64,000 bases of DNA from Thalassobius sp002708925 (GCF_049803795.1 NZ_JBNAGJ010000004.1:248001-312000), one strand, 5' to 3'; positions 47,487 to 56,778 are shown, counted from the first letter of the stretch. Notes: generated by a model from the letters alone, not told the origin. Numbers and translations are program-made.

Positions 47487-48242
47487 CTAGACGCGAATGG
47501 CAGAGATCAGGCGGCCATAATCGGCCTCACCCGCATGGGTGGTGCGGCGATAGGAATAGAACCGATCCGGATCGGAATAGGTGCAATGCCTGATCCACTC
47601 GGCCTGACCGACGCCGCAGGCACGCAGCCTGGACAGCCCAAAGGCGGGCAGGTCAAACATCATCCGATCCCCCTGACCAGAGGCAAAGAACCGTGCGTTA
47701 TCGGGGGTCTCGGCCAGGAAATCGTCAAAAAATTCGGGCCCGACTTCGTAGGCTTTCTGGCTGATCGAAGGGCCGATCACCGCGTGAATATGTGCCCGGT
47801 CGGCGCCCAGGCTTTCCATCGCCGAGACCGTCGCCTCCAGCACCCCGTCCAGCGCGCCGCGCCAGCCTGCATGGGCCGCGCCAACAACGCCCGCCTGCGT
47901 GTCCGCAAACAGAACCGGCTGGCAATCGGCCGTCAGAATGCCCAGGGCCAGCCCCGGCACATTCGTGACCATCGCATCGGCGGGGCCGGTTTCCTGATCC
48001 GCAGCCGTAATCACCTCGACGTTCGGTGAATGGGTCTGGTGGATCGTCACCAGATGGCTGTGCGGGACATCCATCGCCTGAGCCACACGGGCGCGATTGA
48101 TCGTGACGATCTCGCGTTGATCCGAGGATCCGAAGCCACAGTTCAGCCCGTCGAAGATCCCCGAAGAGGCCCCGCCCCGACGGGTGAAGAACCCATGGCG
48201 CGTGCCGTGCAGCAGATCGGAGGTCAGGATTTCAAGGGTCAT
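47487..48242 (-). CDS. pgeF: Peptidoglycan editing factor PgeF (YfiH, laccase-domain)
   Basis: 251 aa. Seen: the metal-site HQTHSPNVEVI, ILTADCQPVLFAD and AAHAGWRGALDGV. The family (formerly polyphenol oxidase) hydrolyses or corrects mis-incorporated residues in peptidoglycan precursors and has purine nucleoside activity. Last of the lgt-midA-pgeF operon, seven bases after midA. Confidence 0.92.
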   Translation of the reverse strand: MTLEILTSDLLHGTRHGFFTRRGGASSGIFDGLNCGFGSSDQREIVTINRARVAQAMDVPHSHLVTIHQTHSPNVEVITAADQETGPADAMVTNVPGLALGILTADCQPVLFADTQAGVVGAAHAGWRGALDGVLEATVSAMESLGADRAHIHAVIGPSISQKAYEVGPEFFDDFLAETPDNARFFASGQGDRMMFDLPAFGLSRLRACGVGQAEWIRHCTYSDPDRFYSYRRTTHAGEADYGRLISAIRV

Positions 48243-48248
48243 TTTCTT

Positions 48249-49310
48249 TTAGGTTTCCAGTCCGGGTGGGGGCGTCTGTCCGTCCGGATAGAGCCCGATC
48301 ACTTTGAAGAGCGTCCCCATTTCCGCCGGGTGCGTCAAGCGCCGATGTGCCGCGATCAGCGCGTTCAGCGGCTCGCCCTCCAGACGGCTGGCCAGGGATT
48401 GTGCGCGCTGGGTGATCCCCAGGCGTTCCAGAAAAACGCCTTGGGGGGTCAGGCGCGTGTGCGGGCAGGGCAGGCCCTGGACCAGGGCCTCGAAATCGAC
48501 ATGGGCGGTCAGATCGCAATTGCCCGGATCGGTCAGCGGGTCAACGTGCTGATGCGCGTGTAGCGCTTGCAGCGTGTCCCCCAAAGAGCGCCAGTCGCCG
48601 TAATCAATGAACAGCGCCGCGCCGCCATTTTGGGCGATATGCTGAGCGATCTGGGCACTTATGGCCGTGGCGGCGGGGCATAGTTCCACCAGATCGCCAT
48701 CCTTGGTGTCATCCAGACGGTGATCCAGCGATGGCTGGGGCGTGGGCTCGGTCAGGGCAAAGGACAGGGCCCCCTCGGTTTGCGCGATCCGCCGCTCGCG
48801 CCATCCCGCGCCGTCGCGGATGAATTGCCGGATGGGCAGCGCGTCGAAAAATTCGTTGGCCACAAAGAACACAGGTAAATCCGAGGGCAGTTCGGACAGG
48901 CTGTCGTGCCATTCAGGCGCGTGGCCGGCCAGCCGATCGGCCTGCGCGGCGCGCAAGGTCGGCGAGGCCTCGATCAGGTGTAGGTGCAGGCCCGCATGGA
49001 ACCCCGGCACCGCCCGCGTGGCACGCAGAATATCCGCCATCAAAGTGCCGCGCCCCGGCCCGGCCTCGGCCAGAACGAAAGCGGCGGGCGCGCCCTGATC
49101 CATCCAGCTTTGGGCCAGCGATAGCCCGATCAATTCGCCAAACATCTGGCTGATTTCCGGCGCCGTGGTGAAATCCCCCGCCGCGCCCAAAGGATCGCGG
49201 GTGGTATAATAGCCAAGCGTCGGGTGCAGCAGGCATTCGGCCATATAATCCGCCACCGACAGCGGGCCGGTGCGGCGGATGCGGGCGATCAGGTGGTCGG
49301 TCAGGCTCAT
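48249..49310 (-). CDS. Class I SAM-dependent methyltransferase, MidA / NDUFAF7 family
   Basis: 353 aa. Seen: GYYTTRDPLGAAGDFTTAPEISQMFGELIG, the family signature, SAM loop LAEAGPGRGTLMADIL and FFVANEFFDALPIRQF. The mitochondrial relative methylates an arginine of complex I subunit NDUFS2. The bacterial role is likely similar. ATGA overlap with lgt fixes the start; the frame continues backwards inside lgt but is not coding there. Confidence 0.9.
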   Translation of the reverse strand: MSLTDHLIARIRRTGPLSVADYMAECLLHPTLGYYTTRDPLGAAGDFTTAPEISQMFGELIGLSLAQSWMDQGAPAAFVLAEAGPGRGTLMADILRATRAVPGFHAGLHLHLIEASPTLRAAQADRLAGHAPEWHDSLSELPSDLPVFFVANEFFDALPIRQFIRDGAGWRERRIAQTEGALSFALTEPTPQPSLDHRLDDTKDGDLVELCPAATAISAQIAQHIAQNGGAALFIDYGDWRSLGDTLQALHAHQHVDPLTDPGNCDLTAHVDFEALVQGLPCPHTRLTPQGVFLERLGITQRAQSLASRLEGEPLNALIAAHRRLTHPAEMGTLFKVIGLYPDGQTPPPGLET

Positions 49311-50188
49311 TTTGAGCGCCGCACATAAAACAGAACCCCCAGACCAACCGCCACCATGGGCAAGGACAGCAGCTGCCCCATCGTCAGCCCCCATTCGCCC
49401 AGTCGCAGGATATGGCCCATCGGGTTCTCCAGCGTGATGAACTGATCGTCGGCCTGACGGAAATGTTCCACGATCACGCGGGCCAGCCCATAGCCAGTCA
49501 GGAAAACGCCCAGCAGCAGCCCCGGCTTTTTCAGCGCCCCAGAGCGGAAAGCCAGCCACAACAGAACCGAGGCCAGGACGACCCCCTCCAGAAAGGCCTC
49601 ATAGAGCTGCGAGGGATGGCGCGCGCAGAGACCCACCACGCCTTCGCAGGCCTGAGCCGAGGCACCGGGGAACACAACGCCCCAGGGCAGATCGGTGGGA
49701 CGGCCCCATAGCTCGGCGTTGATGAAATTGGCGATCCGGCCCAGCATCAGCCCGATTGGAACGGCCAGCGCCAGTAAATCCGCAGTGGGCAGGCGCGGGA
49801 TGTTGTGGCGTTTGGTAAAGATCAGCGCGGCAATCACCACGCCCAGAAATCCCCCGTGAAAGGACATGCCGCCGCTCCAGATCTGCAAAATCTCGGCCGG
49901 GTGGTCCAGATAATAGCCGGGGCGGTAAAACAGCACGAATCCCAGACGCCCGCCCAGGATGATGCCCAAAATCATCCAGGTCAGCAGATCCTCGACCTGT
50001 GCAGCCGTCATCGGGGGGCCATCGCGCCACAGCGCCGGGCGGCGAATGGCGCTGAGTACCAGCCGCCAGCCGATCAGAATGCCGGCAATATAGGCCAGCG
50101 CGTACCAACGCAGGGCAAAGTCAATTCCGAACAGCGAGATCGAGAAAATCTCGGGCGAAATTTGCGGAAATGGGATCGCGAATGTCAT
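49307..50188 (-). CDS. lgt: Prolipoprotein diacylglyceryl transferase
   Basis: 293 aa inner-membrane enzyme with seven helices. It attaches diacylglycerol to the lipobox Cys. Seen: LRWYALAYIAGILIGW, GGRLGFVLFYRP, SGGMSFHGGFLG and the essential GRIANFINAELWGRPTD, then HPSQLYEAFLEG. First gene of its operon, head to head with ubiK. Confidence 0.95.
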   Translation of the reverse strand: MTFAIPFPQISPEIFSISLFGIDFALRWYALAYIAGILIGWRLVLSAIRRPALWRDGPPMTAAQVEDLLTWMILGIILGGRLGFVLFYRPGYYLDHPAEILQIWSGGMSFHGGFLGVVIAALIFTKRHNIPRLPTADLLALAVPIGLMLGRIANFINAELWGRPTDLPWGVVFPGASAQACEGVVGLCARHPSQLYEAFLEGVVLASVLLWLAFRSGALKKPGLLLGVFLTGYGLARVIVEHFRQADDQFITLENPMGHILRLGEWGLTMGQLLSLPMVAVGLGVLFYVRRSK

Positions 50189-50286
50189 ATGCGTCTCTGT
50201 GCCTCTGCTATGGCGGGGAAGTCAACCTTGTGGCCCGGCCCTTTGCGGCCCATATAGGTGTCAAACTGTAACGGTGGAGACGCAGG

Positions 50287-50532
50287 ATGCAGACCCGGAA
50301 CAAATTTCTGGACGATATGTCCCAATTGATGACCAACGCAATGGGCGTGGCCCAGGGCGCCAAGGACGAGGCCGAGACGGCGATGAAAAGCCTGATGGAT
50401 CGCTGGCTGGCGGATCGCGATTTCGTCACCCGCGAAGAGTTCGAGGCCGTGCGCCTGATGGCGCAGAAGGCCCGCGAGGAAAACGAAGCGCTGAAGGCCC
50501 GTTTGGACGCGCTGGAAAAAAGCACCAAATGA
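50287..50532 (+). CDS. ubiK: Ubiquinone biosynthesis accessory factor UbiK (BMFP)
   Basis: 81 aa: an amphipathic N-terminal helix (FLDDMSQLMTNAMGVAQGA) and a C-terminal coiled coil (FEAVRLMAQKAREENEALKARLDALE), as in BMFP/YqiC proteins that support aerobic ubiquinone synthesis. Divergent from lgt by 98 bases. Confidence 0.88.
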   Translation: MQTRNKFLDDMSQLMTNAMGVAQGAKDEAETAMKSLMDRWLADRDFVTREEFEAVRLMAQKAREENEALKARLDALEKSTK

Positions 50533-50570
50533 GCCGTTGAGCAGGCCTTGCCCAAGGACCGGGGCGAAGG

Positions 50571-51635
50571 TTAGGTGGCGGCTTTCATCAGCCGCAGGGC
50601 ATCGCGGGCGATCTGGCGCTCTTCGTCCGCGGGGACGATATGCACCGGCAGATCCCCCAGAAAATCCAGATGTTGCAAGATGCGGCTGCGGATCGGCGCG
50701 GCGTTTTCGCCGATCCCGCCGGTAAAGGCGATGGCGTCCACGCCGCCCATCGCCACAATCGCCGAACCTGCCTGACGCGCCGCCCAATAGCAGTAATGCT
50801 CGATTGCGAATGCCGCTTCGGCACGGTCCGAGGCCAGCAGCTCGATCATGTTATTTGTCCCGCCCAGCCCCTTCAGCCCGCTTTCCTTGTTCAGCAGGCG
50901 CAGGGTTTCGTCTGTGCCGTGATCTTCGACCATGCGCAGCACGGCCATGGAATCGAAGGCACCGGGACGGGTGCCCATCACCAGCCCCTCGACTGGGGAA
51001 TAGCCCATGGAACTGGCCACGGATGCGCCGTCTTTGATCGCGCATAGGGACGAGCCATTGCCCAGATGCAGCGCCAACATGCGGCGCGGCAGGGCGTGGC
51101 CCAGTTTCTCGACCAGGCTGGCATAGCTGAGCCCGTGAAACCCATAGCGGCGAATGCCCTTGTCCCGTTCGGATTTGGGAATGGCATAGGTGGTGACCAG
51201 ATCGGAATGCCCCGCATGAAAGGCAGTGTCGAAACTGGCGTATTGCGGCAGGTCCGGCACCAGTTCGGCCAGCGCCTGAATAGCAGATAGATTATGCGGA
51301 TTATGGAGCGGAGCCAAATGGTTGTAACCCGCGACCTGCTGCATGATCCGGGGCGTCAGATGTACCGGGGCGTGCAGATCGGGGCCGCCATGGACGATCC
51401 GGTGCGCGGCGGCCTGCATGGCGCTGGCGGGATGGCCCTGTGCGCTCAGCGCTTCCAGAATGGATTTGAACGCGGCCTTGTGATCGGGGGCGTAGACCGG
51501 CTGGTCCAGCGCGCCCAGTTTGATTCTGGCATTGCCGCCGATCTCGGTGACTTTGCCCTCAAGGATGGCGGTCAGGCCCATATCGAACAGCTCGATCTTG
51601 ATCGAGCTGGACCCCGCATTCACAACCAGGATCAT
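50571..51635 (-). CDS. ackA: Acetate/propionate kinase
   Basis: 354 aa, somewhat shorter than the usual 400 but with all blocks: LVVNAGSSSIKIELFD, AHRIVHGG, FDTAFHAGH with the catalytic Asp, LHLGNGSSLCAI, GTRPGAFDSM and AFTGGIGENAAPIR. It transfers phosphate between acyl phosphate and ADP. It overlaps the acyltransferase gene upstream by four bases. A long in-frame reading backwards into that gene is not coding. The substrate could be acetate or another short acid. Confidence 0.93.
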   Translation of the reverse strand: MILVVNAGSSSIKIELFDMGLTAILEGKVTEIGGNARIKLGALDQPVYAPDHKAAFKSILEALSAQGHPASAMQAAAHRIVHGGPDLHAPVHLTPRIMQQVAGYNHLAPLHNPHNLSAIQALAELVPDLPQYASFDTAFHAGHSDLVTTYAIPKSERDKGIRRYGFHGLSYASLVEKLGHALPRRMLALHLGNGSSLCAIKDGASVASSMGYSPVEGLVMGTRPGAFDSMAVLRMVEDHGTDETLRLLNKESGLKGLGGTNNMIELLASDRAEAAFAIEHYCYWAARQAGSAIVAMGGVDAIAFTGGIGENAAPIRSRILQHLDFLGDLPVHIVPADEERQIARDALRLMKAAT

Positions 51636-52582
51636 TCCGGTGCTCCGGCGGCGATGACCCCCAGCGCGGCCGAGGCAATCCGTGCCGGGGCCGCCTGCGC
51701 GCGCGAGGTCAAAAGGATCGGCACTTTTGCCCCCAGCACCAGCCCCGCCGCGCAGCAGCCCATGCCCAGGACCATCAGTTTGAACAGGGCATTCGCGGTG
51801 GTGATATTGGGGCTGAGGATGATGTCCGCATCCCCGCTGACCGGCGAATCGAACCCCTTGGCCAGCGCGGCCTCTTTGGACAGGATCAGATCCATCGCCA
51901 TGGGGCCGCTGACGGTGCAATGGGGCAGGGCGGTTTTGGCCCAATCGGCAATCTCGCGCGCCTCGACCGAGTTTGGCAGCGACGGGATCGGATCCTCGGT
52001 GGCGGACAGAATGCCGGCCTTGGGTTCCTTGATGCCCAGCTGATGCGCCAGTTTGACCGCATGTTTCAGGCATTCCTTGCGGGTTTCCACATCCGGATCC
52101 ACATTCAGCGCGCCATCCGTCATCAGCAGGGGCCGGTCCGAGGTCGGCGTGGTGATGTGAAACACATGTCCGCAGCGCGTGCCCGGTGCGCGCAGCCCCG
52201 CCGAGGACGGCAACAGCCCCTTTAGGAAGGTCGAGGTATGAATCTGTCCTTTCATGATCGCCTGCACCTGGCCATTGCGGGCCAGTTCTGCGGCTTTGGG
52301 GGCGGCGGTGGCGTGCGGGGCGTCGATCTGGGGCAACTGGGAAATATCCCATTCGATCTCGTCCGCGGTTGCTTTGATTTTTTCAATGTCGCCAATCAAC
52401 ACCGGGTCCGCCAGGCCCAGTTCTGCGGCCTCGCGGATGCCCTCCAGCGCGTTGACCGAGCCGGCATTCACCAGCGCAACGCGGGGTTTGGGCAGATCGT
52501 GGGCCTGGTCCAGCAATCTTTGCGGCGCTTTGGCCGAGATCGGGGACAGAAACGGAAATGGATCACGGACGGTAAGCTGCAT
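51632..52582 (-). CDS. Phosphate acyltransferase, Pta/Ptb family
   Basis: 316 aa of the PTA_PTB family. Seen: LVNAGSVNALEGIREAAELG, MKGQIHTSTFLKGLL, LMTDGALNVDPDVE, ILSATEDPIPSLPNS and VSGDADIILSPNITTANALFK. It exchanges acyl-CoA and acyl phosphate. GAAAGG precedes ATG 52582. With ackA it forms an acyl-CoA / acyl-phosphate / ATP shuttle. In taurine degraders a phosphotransacetylase follows sulfoacetaldehyde acetyltransferase, and tauR is the next gene here, so acetyl-CoA is a likely substrate. Butyryl-CoA remains possible. A GTGTC-N6-GACAC dyad at 52660-52675 lies in the 117-base gap upstream. Confidence 0.88.
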   Translation of the reverse strand: MQLTVRDPFPFLSPISAKAPQRLLDQAHDLPKPRVALVNAGSVNALEGIREAAELGLADPVLIGDIEKIKATADEIEWDISQLPQIDAPHATAAPKAAELARNGQVQAIMKGQIHTSTFLKGLLPSSAGLRAPGTRCGHVFHITTPTSDRPLLMTDGALNVDPDVETRKECLKHAVKLAHQLGIKEPKAGILSATEDPIPSLPNSVEAREIADWAKTALPHCTVSGPMAMDLILSKEAALAKGFDSPVSGDADIILSPNITTANALFKLMVLGMGCCAAGLVLGAKVPILLTSRAQAAPARIASAALGVIAAGAPE

Positions 52583-52699
52583 TCAATTGACCTTTCGCTG
52601 CGCCGGGCAACTTCTGAAATGAGCGGTCAGGGTAACAAACCTGTGTCATTGCGCCAGAGGTGTCGTAGCGGACACTGTATTATGGGGGGTGCCTGCCGA

Positions 52700-54163
52700 T
52701 TAACCATGCAGCCGGGTCAGGGCCTGGGCGATCCTTGAAATGCCCTCGGGGATGCGTTCGGACGGGATCGAGGAATAGGCAAGCCGATAGAAATTCGGTG
52801 GCGGTGTGCCGGTTGGAAAGAAATGCTCCCCTGCCTCGATCAGCACGCCCCGATCCATCAACTGTCGGGTCAGGTGGCGGGTATCGACGCCGGCGGGGGC
52901 CCGCATCCAGATGGATGAGCCTCCAAAAGTGCCGCTGCCCGCGATTTCCAGCCCGTGTTCATGCAGCGCCTGTTCCATCACCTGACGGCGCTGCGCCAGT
53001 ATCGTGCCCATCCGGTGGATCTGCGCGTCGTAGTGCCCAAGCGACAGAAAATAGGCCGCTGTGCGCTGGATATGTCCGGGCGGATGGCGCAGCACGCTGG
53101 CACGCAGGGCGCGGGCCTCGCGGATGAAGGCCTCGGATCCGACCAGATAGCCCAGCCGAAGCCCCGGAAACAGCGATTTCGAGAAGCTGCCGACATAGAT
53201 CACCCGCCCGTCCTCATCCAGCGATTTCAGGGCCGGAGAGGGTTTGGACAGAAAGGACATCTCGAATTCATAGTCGTCCTCGACGATCAGGGCATCCATT
53301 TCGCGCGCCCGTTGCAGCAGGGCATGGCGGCGCTCCAGCGGCATGGTGGCGGCGGTCGGACATTGATGCGACGGCGTGGTGAAAATCACGTCCGCCTGGG
53401 GAATATTCTGCGGAGGCAGCCCGCGCTGATCGACATCCACCGGGCGCATGTGGCAGCGCGATTGCGTCAGGATATCGCGCAGCGCCGGATAGCAGGGGGT
53501 TTCCACGGCGGCCACGCGTCTTTGCGTCAGCAGCACCTGCGCGGCCAGCCACAGCGCATTCTGCGCGCCCAGGGTCAGCAGTACCTCTTGGGGGCGGGCC
53601 ACGATCCCGCGCCGGGGCAGGCTGTGACGCAGGATAAACTCGATCAGCTTGGGATCGTCCCGATCGTAATAATCTGTGGTCAGAGAGGTGAAATCCTTTT
53701 GCCCCAATGCCTTAAGGGCGCAAAGGCGCCAGTTTGCATGATCGAACAGCGCCGGGTCCGTCTGTCCGTAGATGAAGGGAAACTTGAACTGCGACCAGTC
53801 TTTGGGGCGCTCGGGCGTGGCGCCTCCGGTGAATTTCTGGCCGATGGCGCGGCTCCAGTCCACGGCGTCGCGCCGGGTGATGGTTGGCGGCTGTGCGGGG
53901 GGCTCGGGCGCGGTATCCGAGACATAGTAGCCCGACCGTCCGCGCGCTGTCAGATAGTCATTGGCGACCAGCTCGGTATAGGCCAGGGTCACGGTGATAC
54001 GGCTGACGCCCAGGTGTTTGGCCAGCCCACGCGAGGAGGGCAGCTTCTCGCCGCGTGTGATCTGCCCCGAGAGAATCCCCTGCGCGATCATCTGCTGAAT
54101 CTGCGCCTGCAATGTGCCCTGCGCCAGTGGGTCCAGGAAAAACGTATCCGCCGAAATGGTCAT
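52700..54163 (-). CDS. tauR: MocR-type regulator, probably TauR
   Basis: 487 aa: a GntR-type winged helix at 15-80 (LPSSRGLAKHLGVSRITVTLAYTEL) joined to an aminotransferase-fold domain with the PLP lysine in VGSFSKSLFPGLRLGYL near residue 310. MocR proteins need PLP and usually activate. The presence of tpa nearby and of CTGGAC-type direct repeats in front of tpa (56745-56778) fits TauR, the taurine activator described in Rhodobacter. PdxR and GabR are the alternatives, but no pyridoxal or GABA genes are close. It is divergent from panE. Confidence 0.87.
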   Translation of the reverse strand: MTISADTFFLDPLAQGTLQAQIQQMIAQGILSGQITRGEKLPSSRGLAKHLGVSRITVTLAYTELVANDYLTARGRSGYYVSDTAPEPPAQPPTITRRDAVDWSRAIGQKFTGGATPERPKDWSQFKFPFIYGQTDPALFDHANWRLCALKALGQKDFTSLTTDYYDRDDPKLIEFILRHSLPRRGIVARPQEVLLTLGAQNALWLAAQVLLTQRRVAAVETPCYPALRDILTQSRCHMRPVDVDQRGLPPQNIPQADVIFTTPSHQCPTAATMPLERRHALLQRAREMDALIVEDDYEFEMSFLSKPSPALKSLDEDGRVIYVGSFSKSLFPGLRLGYLVGSEAFIREARALRASVLRHPPGHIQRTAAYFLSLGHYDAQIHRMGTILAQRRQVMEQALHEHGLEIAGSGTFGGSSIWMRAPAGVDTRHLTRQLMDRGVLIEAGEHFFPTGTPPPNFYRLAYSSIPSERIPEGISRIAQALTRLHG

Positions 54164-54177
54164 GGGGTCAGCCTAAA

Positions 54178-54209
54178 CTGGACTTATCGGCAGGGCAATC
54201 TGGCGTGAC
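54178..54209 (+). promoter_or_regulatory. TauR-like half-sites between tauR and panE
   Basis: CTGGACTTAT at 54178-54187 differs from the reported TauR box CTGGAC-Y-TAA only at the last base. A poor second copy, CTGGCGTGAC, starts exactly 22 bases later (54200). The spacing equals that of the strong pair before tpa. It may allow autoregulation. Confidence 0.45.
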
Positions 54210-54254
54210 AAGCGGCAGCGGTTGCGGCACAGTCTTGCAAAACAGGAGGACGCC

Positions 54255-55142
54255 GTGAAGATTGCGATTATGGGGGCCGGGGCCGTTGGGTGTTACTATG
54301 GGGCGATGCTGTCCATGGCGGGGCATGAGGTGGTGCTGATCGGCCGCCCGGCGCTGGTTCAGGCCGTGCGCGCGGATGGTCTGATTCTGGATAAGGCGGG
54401 GCAACAGCATGTGTGCAGGGTGCAGGCCTCGGACCGGCCGGACGCGATAACCGGCGCCGAGATGGTGCTGTTCTGCGTCAAATCGGGGGATACAGCCGCC
54501 GCGGGACGCCAGATTGCGCCTTTCCTGAGCCCCGATGCGATGTTGCTGAGCTTGCAGAACGGCATTTCCAACCCCGAGACCCTGGCGCAGGCAACCGGGC
54601 ATTCTGTCATTGCCGCGGTTGTGTATGTGGCCAGCGGCATGGCCGCGCCAGGGGTGGTCAAGCACCAGGGACGCGGCGATCTGGCGATCGGTGGTGACAG
54701 GGCGGCCGGGGCTGCCGCGATTTTGCAGGACGCCGGTATTGAAACGCAGGTTTCAGAGGATGTGATGGGGCTGCTTTGGGGCAAGCTGGTGGTGAATTGC
54801 GCTTATAATGCTCTCTCTGCGGTGACGCGTTTGCCCTATGGGCCGCTTTATGCGGGCGACGGCATTCCCCGGCTGCTGGACGATATCGTGGCCGAATGTC
54901 TGGCTGTCGCACAGGCCGAGGGCATACGGATTCCCGCAGACACCATCCCGACGGTCAAAGGCGTGCCGGACTGGATGCCGGGGCAGTTTTCCTCGACCGC
55001 GCAGGATATCATGCGTGGCCGCCCGACCGAGATCGGTTTTCTGAACGCAGAGATTGTCCGGCGCGCAGAGAAACACGGCCTGTCCGTTCCGCTGAACCGG
55101 ATGTTGACCGCGTTGGTAGAGCTGATTGACCGGGCCGAGTAG
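54255..55142 (+). CDS. panE: 2-dehydropantoate 2-reductase family protein
   Basis: 295 aa. Rossmann motif KIAIMGAGAVGCYYGAML, LFCVKSGDTAAA, SLQNGISNPETLA, catalytic-Lys region LWGKLVVNCAYNALSAVTRLPYG, and substrate segment PDWMPGQFSSTAQDIMRGRPTEIGFLNAEIV. It reduces ketopantoate with NADPH for CoA synthesis, or a similar 2-keto acid. GTG 54255 follows AGGAGG. Many bacteria have several such paralogues, so the true substrate is not certain. Confidence 0.88.
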   Translation: MKIAIMGAGAVGCYYGAMLSMAGHEVVLIGRPALVQAVRADGLILDKAGQQHVCRVQASDRPDAITGAEMVLFCVKSGDTAAAGRQIAPFLSPDAMLLSLQNGISNPETLAQATGHSVIAAVVYVASGMAAPGVVKHQGRGDLAIGGDRAAGAAAILQDAGIETQVSEDVMGLLWGKLVVNCAYNALSAVTRLPYGPLYAGDGIPRLLDDIVAECLAVAQAEGIRIPADTIPTVKGVPDWMPGQFSSTAQDIMRGRPTEIGFLNAEIVRRAEKHGLSVPLNRMLTALVELIDRAE

Positions 55143-55214
55143 CACCGCAGAGGACGCGGGATTTCCGGTGCCGGGTAGGGGCCGGTTTTGCGAACCGGGC
55201 GGCATTCGAAATGC

Positions 55215-55242
55215 AAAAGGCCGGAGCTGCCTCCGGCCCTTT
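55215..55242. terminator. Convergent terminator between panE and tpa
   Basis: GGCCGGAG (55219-55226) and CTCCGGCC (55231-55238) around four bases, with AAAA before and CTTT after. Confidence 0.8.
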
Positions 55243-55267
55243 CAGGCATGTGTGCGGCGAAGCGGCG

Positions 55268-56665
55268 TCAGCCGAAGATCTTTGTCAGCGCTTTGTCTAC
55301 CGTCTCGCTGATCAGGTCGATGTCCTGCGGCGTGACGATCAGCGCGGGCGAGAAATAAAGCGCATTATTGCGTTCCGGAACCGAGCGGTTCGCCGCCCCG
55401 ATGATCACGCCATTCGCCCCGCATTCGGCCACCACGGCGGCAATGTCCTGTTCGGACACGGGTTCCTTGGTCGTGCGGTCCTTTACCAGTTCGATCCCCT
55501 GAAACAGCCCCAGGCCGCGCACATCGCCGATGATTTCGTGCTTTTCCTTCAGCGCCTCGAAATTGGCCATCAGGCGCGCGCCCATCTGGGTGCAGTTGTC
55601 CAGCAGGTGTTCGTCCTCGATGATTTTCATATTTTCCAGCGCGGCGGCAGGGCCTGCCGTGCAGCCCCCGAAGGTGGAAATATCGCGGAAATGGTCCAGC
55701 TTGTCGGTGGGGTCGGATTTGAACATCTCGAACACCTCTTCGGTGGTCACGCAGATGGCGATGGCCGCATAGCCGCTGGCCACGCCCTTGGCCATGGTTA
55801 CGAAATCGGGTTTGATGCCGTAGTGCTGATAGCCAAACCAGTGCGTGCCGGTGCGCCCGATGCCGCAGACGACCTCGTCAATATGCAGCAGGATGTCGTA
55901 TTTCTTGCAGATCTCCTGTACGCGTTCCCAGTACCCTTCGGGCGGGGTGATGACGCCGCCACCAGCGGTGACAGGTTCCAGGCACAGGCCGCCGATCGTG
56001 TCGGGGCCTTCGCGCAGGATGACGTCCTCGATCAGATTGGCGGCGGCAATGCCGAATTCGCGGCCCGACAGATGGCCCAGCCCCAGCTCTTCCTTGCGGT
56101 ATTCCATGCAGTGCGGCACGCGCACGAAACCGGGGGCAAAGGGGCCGTATTGCATCCCGCGTTCGTCCTGCCCGCCCGCTGACATGGTGGCCAGGGTGCC
56201 GCCGTGATAATCGCGGTCGCGGTACAGGATCTTGTGCTTTTTACCGCCGTATTTCTTATGCGCGATCTGGCGGATCATCTTGAAGGCCTTCTCGTTGGCC
56301 TCGGACCCCGAGTTGGTATAGTAGACGCGGCTAAGCCCTGGCATCTTCTCGATCAGCTTTTCGGCGAATTGCGATCCGGGGACCGAGCCGGCAGATTGCG
56401 CGAAATAGCACAGCTTCATGATCTGATCGCGCACGGCATCGGCGATCTGTTCACGGCCGTAGCCCACATTCACCGTCCAGACCCCGCCGGACACGGCGTC
56501 CAGGTATTCCTTGCCGTTCTGATCCCAGACACGCATTCCCTTGCCCTCGATGATGATGCGCGGGTCTGCGGTTTCAAAGGGTTTGTGCTGGGTCAGGTGG
56601 TGCCAGACATGAGCGCGGTCGGCGTCCACCACCGCGCGGATATCGTTTTCCAGAGTGCCGTCCAT
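55268..56665 (-). CDS. tpa: Taurine--pyruvate aminotransferase
   Basis: 465 aa class III aminotransferase that converts taurine and pyruvate to sulfoacetaldehyde and alanine. The N-terminus (DGTLENDIRAVVDADRAHVW, HHLTQHKPFETADPRII) and SGGVWTVNVGYGR, YYTNSGSEANEKAFKMIRQIA, HIDEVVCGIGRTG and the PLP lysine in TMAKGVASGYAA follow Tpa closely. ATG 56665 follows GGAG; longer in-frame starts would run toward the operator repeats. Two TauR-type direct repeats lie 80-113 bases upstream. The next enzyme, Xsc, and the tauABC importer are not in the window. Confidence 0.88.
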   Translation of the reverse strand: MDGTLENDIRAVVDADRAHVWHHLTQHKPFETADPRIIIEGKGMRVWDQNGKEYLDAVSGGVWTVNVGYGREQIADAVRDQIMKLCYFAQSAGSVPGSQFAEKLIEKMPGLSRVYYTNSGSEANEKAFKMIRQIAHKKYGGKKHKILYRDRDYHGGTLATMSAGGQDERGMQYGPFAPGFVRVPHCMEYRKEELGLGHLSGREFGIAAANLIEDVILREGPDTIGGLCLEPVTAGGGVITPPEGYWERVQEICKKYDILLHIDEVVCGIGRTGTHWFGYQHYGIKPDFVTMAKGVASGYAAIAICVTTEEVFEMFKSDPTDKLDHFRDISTFGGCTAGPAAALENMKIIEDEHLLDNCTQMGARLMANFEALKEKHEIIGDVRGLGLFQGIELVKDRTTKEPVSEQDIAAVVAECGANGVIIGAANRSVPERNNALYFSPALIVTPQDIDLISETVDKALTKIFG

Positions 56666-56744
56666 TTCGATATGCTCCGATGCAAGAAGGGTGCGCCGTA
56701 GCGCAAAAGATGCGGGCATTACACACTTGATCGGGGGATTTGGA

Positions 56745-56778
56745 ATATGTCCAGATGGCATGTTCTATATGTCCAGAT
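56745..56778 (-). promoter_or_regulatory. TauR-type direct repeats upstream of tpa
   Basis: Two identical twelve-mers, ATCTGGACATAT on the minus strand (56778-56767 and 56756-56745), stand 22 bases apart on the same face of the helix. They contain CTGGACAT, close to the CTGGAC-Y-TAA direct repeats known for TauR. They lie at a distance suited to activation of tpa. The rest of the tpa-glycerate kinase gap shows nothing. Confidence 0.7.
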
